Below, one piece after another: positions 1 through 5,533 of a stretch of DNA of 9,723 nucleotides. The stretch comes from Sphingobacteriaceae bacterium (GTDB lineage: Bacteria; Bacteroidota; Bacteroidia; Sphingobacteriales; Sphingobacteriaceae), in assembly GCA_947460275.1 (NCBI GenBank), contig CANHHZ010000068.1:1-9723 (forward strand), written 5' to 3'. The position numbers and the translations under genes are program-made. Each line of letters opens with the position of its first letter. Within the stretch, counting starts at the first letter, position 1. Below the pieces are notes generated by a model, which was given only the letters and a program-made list of their open reading frames with translations, did not search any database and was not told the DNA's origin.

Positions 1-430
1 AATCGAAAACCTTACCCGAACCGCCGTGTGACGGGGTTTGAGTATCGAAAAGAAAATAGTCTACGTCAGTTAAATAAGGTATGAACTGCTCAAAATCAAA
101 ATTAGTATCAATACCAAAAGCTTTAATTACCTCTACGCCGGTTTGTTTAATTTCGGTACAAAACGTTGGACTTTCTGTACCGTGCAATTGTACCGCTTTT
201 AAGTGAAATGTGTTGATATGACGTTTAACAATCTCAATTTCTTCGTTCACAAATACACCGGTAGTCTTAATTGTGGAGGGCACATATTTAATTAGCTCGG
301 CTGAAAGCAAAGAAATACACCGTGGCGATTTTGGATAAAAAATAAAGCCTAAATAATCGGGTTGCAAGCTTGCAACCTCAGCAATATTTGCAGCTTGAGC
401 CATTCCACATATTTTCAATTTTACGTCCAT
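1..430 (-). CDS. trpF: Phosphoribosylanthranilate isomerase (TrpF), 3' end cut by window edge
   Basis: This enzyme converts N-(5-phosphoribosyl)anthranilate to the carboxyphenylamino-deoxyribulose phosphate intermediate in cytosolic tryptophan synthesis. I translated it by hand from the ATG at 430; 143 residues are visible of the roughly 205-215 usual for this TIM-barrel family, so the C-terminal third lies outside the window. Family motifs in order are KICGM (residues 7-10, with the expected catalytic Cys8), GFIFYPKSPR (28-37), GVFVN (58-62), QLHG (81-84), KAFG (103-106), FDT with the expected catalytic Asp129, and the phosphate-loop segment GGSGK (136-140). No frameshift is visible. The start lies 4 bases after the trpD stop, so the two genes should be co-transcribed and share the attenuator ahead of trpD. 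The usual trpC gene is not between them. The identification is secure. Confidence 0.95.
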   Translation of the reverse strand, partial: MDVKLKICGMAQAANIAEVASLQPDYLGFIFYPKSPRCISLLSAELIKYVPSTIKTTGVFVNEEIEIVKRHINTFHLKAVQLHGTESPTFCTEIKQTGVEVIKAFGIDTNFDFEQFIPYLTDVDYFLFDTQTPSHGGSGKVFD

Positions 431-434
431 TAAT

Positions 435-1424
435 TTATAAGCTAATTAATTTCTTAAAACTTTTTAAAGCTTTTTTTGACAGCAGCGCTTCTTCTGCTTG
501 GTAGTAACTATCGGCAAAAGAACTCCCTTCATTTATCGTCATAATAGCTAAAGCAGCATTGCATAAAACCACATTTGTTTGCGCATCTGTTCCTTCGCCA
601 ATTAAAATAGAAGTAAAAATTTTAGCAGAAGACTCAACGGAGTCGCCTCCTTGGATTTGATGTACCTCAATTTGTTCAAAGCCCAAATCGGCTATGGTAT
701 GTAGCTGTTCTCCTTTTTTGCTAAAGGTTTTAAAATCGCAAGTCATGGATACCTCATCAAAACCATCCAAAGCGTGTATAATGGTGTAATTTTTATCGGT
801 TTGTTGATATAAATAGGCATACAATCTTGCCAATTCTAAACTAAAAACACCTACAATTTGATTTTTCGGCTGTACCGGATTTACCATTGGGCCCAGCATG
901 TTAAAAAAAGTTTTTACACCTAAATCTTTACGGATAGGCGCAACGATTTTCATAGCAGGATTAAACAATGGTGCGTGTAAAAAACAAATACCAGCCTGGT
1001 CTAAGCTTTGCTTAAGTTTTTCTTCATTGTTGGTGAAAGTATAGCCCAAATGCTCCATCACATTTGAAGATCCGCAGCCCGAAGAAACCCCATAGTTACC
1101 GTGTTTTGCTACCTTAAAACCTGCTCCTGCTACTACAAAAGACGCTAGTGTAGAAATATTAAACGTGTCTTTCCCATCTCCACCTGTACCACATAAATCT
1201 ACCAATTCGTAATCAGAAAGATTTATTTTTATACATAAATCTAACATTGCATCGCGAAAACCCTGCAACTCTTCTACAGTAATATTACGCATACCATAAG
1301 CAGTTATAAAGGCGGCAATTTGCGAAGCATTAAAGTCGCCCATAGCGATAGACGTTAAAATGCGTTGCGCCTCTTCGCGACTAAAAGTTTTATTTTCGAA
1401 AAGATGATTTAAAATTTTCTTCAT
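435..1424 (-). CDS. trpD: Anthranilate phosphoribosyltransferase (TrpD)
   Basis: The enzyme transfers the phosphoribosyl group of PRPP to anthranilate, the second step of the tryptophan branch. From the ATG at 1424 the product is 329 residues, normal for the family. Visible signatures are the PRPP loop CGTGGDGKDTFNIST (78-92), KHGNYGVSSGCGSSNV (107-122), FLHAPLFNPAMK (148-159), RKDLGVKTFFNMLGP (165-179) and the metal-binding acidic pair in DGFDEVS (Asp223, Glu224). The reading frame is open 12 codons further upstream, to an ATG at 1460, but that extension would run through a terminator hairpin and its T tract, so I chose the internal MKKILNHL start, which also matches where the family begins. 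Expression is probably controlled by the leader peptide and attenuator directly upstream. TrpF follows 4 bases downstream. In KHGNYG a Tyr stands where many TrpD proteins have Arg; I take this as lineage variation. Confidence 0.97.
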   Translation of the reverse strand: MKKILNHLFENKTFSREEAQRILTSIAMGDFNASQIAAFITAYGMRNITVEELQGFRDAMLDLCIKINLSDYELVDLCGTGGDGKDTFNISTLASFVVAGAGFKVAKHGNYGVSSGCGSSNVMEHLGYTFTNNEEKLKQSLDQAGICFLHAPLFNPAMKIVAPIRKDLGVKTFFNMLGPMVNPVQPKNQIVGVFSLELARLYAYLYQQTDKNYTIIHALDGFDEVSMTCDFKTFSKKGEQLHTIADLGFEQIEVHQIQGGDSVESSAKIFTSILIGEGTDAQTNVVLCNAALAIMTINEGSSFADSYYQAEEALLSKKALKSFKKLISL

Positions 1425-1430
1425 GGCCTT

Positions 1431-1462
1431 AAAACAAAAAAGGTTGCTTTTTACAAGCAACC
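1431..1462 (-). terminator. Intrinsic terminator (attenuator) just upstream of trpD
   Basis: Read on the minus strand, GGTTGCTT (1462-1455) pairs perfectly over 8 bp with AAGCAACC (1449-1442) around a 5-base loop, GTAAA. The tract TTTTTTGTTTT (1441-1431) follows at once. Only 6 bases separate the T tract from the trpD ATG, and no full-length gene ends here, so the hairpin is placed to abort transcription of the trp genes rather than end an upstream operon. Together with the Trp-codon leader upstream, it is the terminator stem (segments 3 and 4) of a transcription attenuator. Confidence 0.88.
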
Positions 1463-1506
1463 CTCTATATATTTTTATAAAAAATAAACGTACAAAACAG
1501 GATCAC
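1457..1506 (-). promoter_or_regulatory. Candidate antiterminator pairing of the trp leader RNA
   Basis: On the leader transcript, GUGAUCCU (1506-1499), which begins just after the leader stop codon, can pair with AGGGUUGC (1464-1457). The 8 bp include three G-U wobbles. The second segment contains six bases of the 5' arm of the terminator stem, so the two folds exclude each other. A ribosome stalled on the Trp codons (1534-1526) should leave 1506-1499 free, whereas one that reaches the stop codon (1510-1508) should cover it. The geometry fits segments 2 and 3 of classic attenuation, but the wobbles make the pairing modest and it was found by eye without energy calculation. Confidence 0.5.
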
Positions 1507-1507
1507 A

Positions 1508-1561
1508 TCACGCTAATGCGTTATGCCACCACCAATTTTTGTTTGCGTTTATTTGTATCAT
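1508..1561 (-). CDS. trp operon leader peptide with three tandem Trp codons
   Basis: A short ORF from ATG at 1561 to TGA at 1510-1508 encodes the 17-residue peptide MIQINANKNWWWHNALA. Codons 10-12 are three consecutive TGG codons (1534-1526). It lies 84 bases upstream of the trpD ATG on the same strand and precedes an intrinsic terminator, which is the arrangement of TrpL-type leader peptides. The peptide itself probably has no function: its translation would serve as a sensor of charged tRNA-Trp, with stalling at the Trp codons favouring read-through into trpD and trpF. The frame meets a stop nine codons upstream of the ATG with no other ATG between, so this start is the only good one. A promoter-like sequence ends only 8 bases before the ATG, so the message may be nearly leaderless. 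Detailed sequence similarity to proteobacterial TrpL is not expected or claimed. Confidence 0.85.
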   Translation of the reverse strand: MIQINANKNWWWHNALA

Positions 1562-1565
1562 TCTG

Positions 1566-1600
1566 TTTGCAAATATGGTACACTTTTAACGATTTGCAAA
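1566..1600. repeat. Two copies of the palindrome TTTGCAAA overlapping the putative trp promoter
   Basis: The 8-bp palindrome TTTGCAAA occurs at 1566-1573 and 1593-1600, 27 bases centre to centre. One copy overlaps the proposed -33 element and the other the proposed -7 element. The placement could indicate an operator, but each copy is short and AT-rich and may simply reflect the promoter hexamers themselves. No known repressor motif is recognised. Confidence 0.4.
1570..1600 (-). promoter_or_regulatory. Putative Bacteroidota-type promoter of the trp leader
   Basis: On the minus strand TTTG (1600-1597) is followed after exactly 19 bases by CATATTTG (1577-1570). This matches the Bacteroidota -33/-7 consensus TTTG and TAnnTTTG with a single mismatch, at the first T. 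Transcription would start about 5-7 bases downstream, within a few bases of the leader ATG at 1561. The position suits a dedicated trp promoter between the hydrolase stop and the leader peptide. Such AT-rich matches are common by chance, so the call is tentative. Confidence 0.5.
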
Positions 1601-1644
1601 ATCTTTGTTAAAATAATTTGGAATATTTTAGTTAACCAAATAAT

Positions 1645-2502
1645 TTAATTGGTATTTGACAAAAATTTTGTGATGTATTTATACATTTTATTACAGCCAA
1701 ATATCATATGACTGATCATGGCCACGTGCTTTTTTTTATCAATTACTTGAAGTGTGGAAGGTGTATTTTGTGCCTTTAAAATTTTATAAAATCTTTCCGA
1801 TTGCAATTTAATCGCCTCATGGGTTTTATTGCCATAAAAAATGAGATGGGCATTGCTCACATTACCACTATAAAATAAGGGCGAACCTGCCTGCCACATT
1901 TTTTGTTCTTTGGTAAACGTTCTTAAAAAATCGTTATAAGCAGTGTCTTTTTTTGCTTTAGTTAAATATTCGTCCATATCTAAACCAAAAGCATCATTTA
2001 AAATTACTCCCTTAACAGGATTTGACAACCCAAAGGCTTTAAAATATTGCGGGTCGGCGTTAATTAATTCGCATAGATGTCCTCCTGCTGAGTGCCCCAT
2101 TAAAAAAATACGGTTAGGATTACCGCCATAAGCAGCAATGTTATCTTTTACCCATTTCACTGCTTGTGCACTTGCCATGGCCATTTCTTTGTAGGTTACT
2201 TTTGGCGCAAGCGGATAATTGATTACTGCGGTAACAATATTATTTTTAGCTAAATTTCTGCCTAGCCACCAATAAGTTTCTTTTTTTCCGCTATTCCAAG
2301 AACCGCCGTGAATAAACACAATGACATCTTGATTAGACAAATTTCCTTTTTTATGGTAAATGTTTAAGGAGTATGCTTCGTCGGTATTGCCAGCATAATT
2401 GATATTTTTAACCGCCCTAATTTTGGCTGAACCTGTAAATATTTGACCTAAAAAACCAAAAATCATGAAAATTGTTATAAAGTTCTTATTTAATGAGCGC
2501 AT
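1645..2502 (-). CDS. Secreted alpha/beta hydrolase of the esterase/lipase type (BD-FAE-like)
   Basis: This 285-residue protein has an N-terminal hydrophobic stretch (about residues 8-24) with a likely signal-peptidase site after FTGSA (about 26), so it is probably exported to the periplasm. The rest is an alpha/beta-hydrolase fold: oxyanion motif HGGSW (65-69), nucleophile elbow GHSAGG (136-141, Ser138), and a C-terminal KKHVAM with the likely catalytic His259. The acid residue is less clear: the segment FYGNKTHEAIKLQ (222-234), where relatives have Gly-x-x-Asp, has no Asp, and Glu229 may stand in. The substrate is unknown; carboxyl esters or feruloyl/acetyl groups on sugars are typical of the family. 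The ATG lies inside the end of the upstream dehydrogenase gene (17-base overlap, different frame), which suggests translational coupling and membership of the recR-dehydrogenase-hydrolase operon. Confidence 0.85.
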   Translation of the reverse strand: MRSLNKNFITIFMIFGFLGQIFTGSAKIRAVKNINYAGNTDEAYSLNIYHKKGNLSNQDVIVFIHGGSWNSGKKETYWWLGRNLAKNNIVTAVINYPLAPKVTYKEMAMASAQAVKWVKDNIAAYGGNPNRIFLMGHSAGGHLCELINADPQYFKAFGLSNPVKGVILNDAFGLDMDEYLTKAKKDTAYNDFLRTFTKEQKMWQAGSPLFYSGNVSNAHLIFYGNKTHEAIKLQSERFYKILKAQNTPSTLQVIDKKKHVAMISHMIFGCNKMYKYITKFLSNTN

Positions 2503-3301
2503 TTTTTTCTTTTGTAAAGTGTTTAAATACTAAGCTATCGGTAAGTGCGGGAAGTAACTTATTTAACCAAACGGTTAATTTGCCTTGACCCGTCATAATT
2601 AAGGTGCGTTTTCTTGCTAAAATTCCGTTGGCAATTCTTATGGCAACTTCCTCTGCAGTCATCATTTCACCTTCCTCCATGCTGGTTTCGCCGTGTGAAA
2701 CTCCATCTTTTGACAATGCAGCTACACGTATATTGGAAGTAGTAAAGCCTGGACAGGCCACCATTACATGCACACCTGTTTTTAAAAGTTCGGTACGTAG
2801 AGCCTCCATAAATCCATTCATCGCAAATTTAGAAGAAGAATAACCAGTACGACCAGGTAAACCACGGTATCCCGCAATGGACGACACCCCTACTATACTT
2901 CCTTTTGTTTTTAAAATTTCGGGCAAAGCATATTTTGTACAATAAACAGAACCCCAAAAGTTTACATTCATTAAGTTTTTTAACACCGACAAATCTAAAT
3001 CATTAAATAAAGCTCGCATAGAAATACCCGCGTTGTTGATGAGTACATCAACTTTACCAAAGGTGATTAACGATTGCTGAATTAAAAACTCACAATCTGT
3101 TTCTTCACTTACATCGGCCTTAACAGCCAACGCTTTAACAGCATATTTAGTTTCTAGGTGATTTGTTATTTCGCATAAGGTAACGTATTGACGAGCAGCT
3201 AAAACTAGGTTTGCACCTCGTTTTGCCAATTCTTCTGCCAATGCCTTACCTATGCCAGAAGATGCACCGGTAATGATAACTACTTTATTTTTAAAATCCA
3301 T
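2486..3301 (-). CDS. Short-chain dehydrogenase/reductase (classical SDR family)
   Basis: This is a 271-residue NAD(P)-dependent oxidoreductase of the classical SDR fold. Motifs are the dinucleotide-binding TGASSGIG (11-18), NNAG (89-92), the catalytic serine in VSSIAG (Ser140/Ser141), the catalytic YSSSK (Tyr154 and Lys158) and PG (184-185). The C-terminal part (about 235-265) is longer than in minimal SDRs and resembles the DHRS7B-like group, but the substrate cannot be told from sequence. There is no signal peptide or membrane segment, so it is probably cytosolic. It starts 12 bases after recR and its last 17 bases overlap the start of the hydrolase gene, which points to a three-gene transcript. 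The neighbours suggest no shared pathway; recR co-transcription looks positional. Confidence 0.93.
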   Translation of the reverse strand: MDFKNKVVIITGASSGIGKALAEELAKRGANLVLAARQYVTLCEITNHLETKYAVKALAVKADVSEETDCEFLIQQSLITFGKVDVLINNAGISMRALFNDLDLSVLKNLMNVNFWGSVYCTKYALPEILKTKGSIVGVSSIAGYRGLPGRTGYSSSKFAMNGFMEALRTELLKTGVHVMVACPGFTTSNIRVAALSKDGVSHGETSMEEGEMMTAEEVAIRIANGILARKRTLIMTGQGKLTVWLNKLLPALTDSLVFKHFTKEKNALIK

Positions 3302-3313
3302 TTAAAATTTAGT

Positions 3314-3931
3314 TTATTTGATAAACGAGCCTTCGTAAGGAACTCGTGTTACAATTGAACGACCAAGTGTTATTTCATCTGCGTATTCTAATTCTCCGCC
3401 AAAGGCGATACCTCTAGCTATGGTAGTAATAGGAATTTGAAAATCTTTTAATCGTTTATGAAGATAAAAAAGAGTAGTATCTCCTTCCATATTGGCGCTC
3501 AGGGCTAAAACAATCTCTTTAACTGGGCTTGAAGCAACCCTATTCACCAAGCTATCAATAGCCAAATCTGAGGGACCAACACCATCCATTGGAGAAATTA
3601 AACCGCCCAATACATGGTAAACACCAAAATATTGGTTGGTATTTTCTATGGCCATCACATCGCGGGTATCTTCTACTACACAGATGGTTTCTTTATCTCT
3701 TTTAGCTGCCAAACAAATGCTACATATCTCATTATCCGAAATATTGTGGCATATTAAACAATGTTTTATTTCTGCTTTTAAACGAATTAGGGTATTTCCA
3801 AAATGCGAAACCTCTTCTTTTTCCTTGTTTAACAAGTGCAAAACCAAGCGCAGGGCGGTTTTTTGGCCTATCCCAGGTAATTTAGAAAATTCGTTTACGG
3901 CTTCTTCGAGCAATTGAGAAGAAAAATTCAT
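3314..3931 (-). CDS. recR: Recombination mediator protein RecR
   Basis: RecR works with RecO (and RecF) to load RecA onto SSB-coated gaps during recombinational DNA repair. At 205 residues it is close to the usual ~200. Visible parts in order are the helix-hairpin-helix segment LPGIGQKTALRL (18-29), a four-cysteine zinc site (Cys58, Cys61, Cys70, Cys73), the Toprim domain beginning ICVVEDTRDVMAIE (83-96) with YHVLGGLISPMDGVGP (105-120), and the C-terminal RGIAFGGELEYADEITLGRS (173-192). It heads a tight cluster with the dehydrogenase and hydrolase, and is divergent from the symporter across 78 bases. The sequence TAAATTTG (3944-3937 on the minus strand) matches a Bacteroidota -7 element but lies only 5 bases from the ATG and lacks a clear partner, so no promoter is called. 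Confidence 0.97.
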   Translation of the reverse strand: MNFSSQLLEEAVNEFSKLPGIGQKTALRLVLHLLNKEKEEVSHFGNTLIRLKAEIKHCLICHNISDNEICSICLAAKRDKETICVVEDTRDVMAIENTNQYFGVYHVLGGLISPMDGVGPSDLAIDSLVNRVASSPVKEIVLALSANMEGDTTLFYLHKRLKDFQIPITTIARGIAFGGELEYADEITLGRSIVTRVPYEGSFIK

Positions 3932-3961
3932 AGCTACAAATTTAAATTTATCTTCGAGTTT

Positions 3962-3992
3962 ATTGATTTAAAAATGTAATTTATTACTTTTA
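3962..3992 (+). promoter_or_regulatory. Putative promoter of the symporter-LOG operon
   Basis: ATTG (3962-3965) is followed after 19 bases by TACTTTTA (3985-3992), one base from the Bacteroidota -7 consensus TAnnTTTG. The spacing equals that proposed for the trp promoter. A start near 3998 would give a 5' leader of about 12 bases before the ATG at 4010. The gap is AT-rich, so chance matches are possible. Confidence 0.45.
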
Positions 3993-4009
3993 GCAACTAA
4001 ATATAAATT

Positions 4010-5518
4010 ATGAACCCATCTATATTACTTTCTTTTTTAATTGGATACTTTCTCCTTTTGATCATTATTGCTTTTGCAACCTCAAAAAAAACATCCGACA
4101 ATTCTACATTTTTCTTAGCCAATAGAAATTCTAAGTGGTATTTGGTAGCTTTTGGAATGATTGGAACAGCACTCTCGGGGGTAACTTTTATTTCTGTACC
4201 CGGAGAAGTTGGCGCTGCATCAGGTAACCAATTTCAATATTTTCAATTTGTTCTCGGCAATGCCATTGGCTTTATTATTATTGCCACAGTTTTATTGCCG
4301 CTGTATTACAGAATGCAACTGACTTCTATTTATAGCTATATAGAACAAAGATTAGGTTATTATAGCTACAAAACTGCAGCTTCTATATTTTTGGTTAGCC
4401 GAACCATTGGCTCTGCTTTCAGGTTGTATTTAGTAGTAATTGTATTACAACGCTTCATATTTGATGGTTATGGTATTCCATTTTGGGTAACCGTGCTTAT
4501 TTCTTTGGCCCTAATATGGTCATACACCTTTAAGGGAGGATTAAAAACAATTATCATTACCGACACCCTACAAACATTTTTTTTAGTTTTATCGGTATTT
4601 TTAACGATATTTTTTATTTGCAGCAGTCTTGATTTAACAATTCCACAAGCTTTTGAAACGATAAAAAATAGTGGCTACGCAAAAATTTTCTTTTTTGAAA
4701 ATTTTGAAACCAGCAAATTTCACATCAGCAAAGCCTTGTTAGGTGGTATTTTTGTAACTATCGCAATGACCGGGCTAGACCAAGACTTGATGCAAAAAAA
4801 CTTAAGCTGCAAAAACATTGGCGAAGCACAAAAAAACATGTTTACGTTTACAGGTGTTTTTGTGGTGATTAATATTTTCTTTTTAAGCGTTGGCGCATTA
4901 CTTTATATTTTTGCGAGCAAAAATGGGATAGAAATTCCCTTAGATGCGATTACTGGAAAACCAAGAACAGATTTTCTTTTCCCAGAAATAGCTTTAAACC
5001 ATCTTTCTACTATACCAGCTATTGTATTTATGTTAGGCTTAACCGCAGCCACTTTTGCCACTACCGATAGTGCTTTAACTGCGCTAACCACTTCTTTTTG
5101 CGTTGATTTTTTAGGTATGGACAAAAAAGAAAATCAAGAAAAGAAAAATGCAGTTACAAAAAGACACTTTGTACACGTAGGCTTTTCTGTGCTGATATTC
5201 TTCGTTATTATTTTATTTAATGCTGTCAACGACGATTCGGTGGTTGGTGGAATTTTTAAAGTAGCCTCTTACACCTATGGCCCACTTTTGGGATTGTATG
5301 GATTTGGATTGTTTGTTAGAAATAGAGGTTTACGAGACAAGCTAGTTCCGTTGGTTTGTATATTGTCTCCGGCATTATGCTATTTACTCGCCACCTACTC
5401 TTCTGCAATATTAGGTGGTTATGTTTTTAGTGTAGAGTTAATTTTAATCAATGGATTGATTACCTTTGCAGGCTTGTTACTGATCAGTAAAAAAACTGAT
5501 CAAAAAACTAAATTTTAA
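4010..5518 (+). CDS. Sodium:solute symporter (SSS/SSF family), substrate unknown
   Basis: This 502-residue inner-membrane protein probably uses the sodium gradient to import a small solute. Its length and about 13 hydrophobic segments (roughly 5-23, 43-62, 78-100, 122-148, 158-173, 182-205, 240-257, 276-303, 334-356, 388-405, 413-436, 446-466, 472-492) fit the SSS family. Family-like stretches are GTALSGVTFISVPGEVGA (52-69), RTIGSAFRLY (131-140), TFKGGLKTIIITDTLQ (173-188), GLDQDLMQKNLSCKNIGEAQKNM (255-277) and AATFATTDSALTALTTSF (346-363), the last corresponding to the sodium-site helix region. Whether it carries sugars, proline, pantothenate, sialic acid or something else cannot be told. 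The LOG-family gene starts 15 bases after its stop, so the two are probably one transcript, but that gene gives no clear hint of the substrate. Confidence 0.93.
   Translation: MNPSILLSFLIGYFLLLIIIAFATSKKTSDNSTFFLANRNSKWYLVAFGMIGTALSGVTFISVPGEVGAASGNQFQYFQFVLGNAIGFIIIATVLLPLYYRMQLTSIYSYIEQRLGYYSYKTAASIFLVSRTIGSAFRLYLVVIVLQRFIFDGYGIPFWVTVLISLALIWSYTFKGGLKTIIITDTLQTFFLVLSVFLTIFFICSSLDLTIPQAFETIKNSGYAKIFFFENFETSKFHISKALLGGIFVTIAMTGLDQDLMQKNLSCKNIGEAQKNMFTFTGVFVVINIFFLSVGALLYIFASKNGIEIPLDAITGKPRTDFLFPEIALNHLSTIPAIVFMLGLTAATFATTDSALTALTTSFCVDFLGMDKKENQEKKNAVTKRHFVHVGFSVLIFFVIILFNAVNDDSVVGGIFKVASYTYGPLLGLYGFGLFVRNRGLRDKLVPLVCILSPALCYLLATYSSAILGGYVFSVELILINGLITFAGLLLISKKTDQKTKF
5477..5490. repeat. 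14-bp perfect palindrome near the end of the symporter gene
   Basis: TTACTGATCAGTAA is its own reverse complement and sits in the last codons of the symporter gene. Its core ACTGATCA recurs at 5495-5502 after an A-run. It is coding sequence with a Lys/Thr/Asp-rich tail, so the pattern may be incidental. Confidence 0.5.
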
Positions 5519-5533
5519 ATAGCTACCTCCAAA

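Noticed and set aside
1425..1460. N-terminal 12-residue extension of trpD to an ATG at 1460
   Set aside because: It would be translated from the terminator hairpin and T tract, has no family similarity, and the ATG at 1424 gives the normal TrpD start.
1468..1486. AT-only hairpin between leader peptide and terminator
   Set aside because: The seven A-T pairs with a 3-base loop are expected by chance in such AT-rich DNA.
1512..1523. Small hairpin ACGC-ATTA-GCGT within the leader ORF as a pause hairpin
   Set aside because: Four base pairs are too few to call on their own, although the position just before the leader stop is suggestive.
1423..1611. Plus-strand 62-residue ORF across the trp leader
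   Set aside because: It runs antisense through the hairpin and leader peptide, shows no recognisable motif, and starts on the opposite strand of the trpD start.
1616..1641. Inverted repeat ATTTGG/CCAAAT after the hydrolase gene as a terminator
   Set aside because: The stem is only 6 AT-rich base pairs with a 14-base loop and a poor T tract. Transcription from the recR cluster may read into the trp leader.
3932..4009. recR promoter with -7 element TAAATTTG
   Set aside because: The -7 match is perfect but only 5 bases from the ATG, and no TTG lies about 19 bases upstream.
4903..5124. Minus-strand ORF inside the symporter gene
   Set aside because: It is a shadow of a strongly coding transmembrane gene and shows no family motif.
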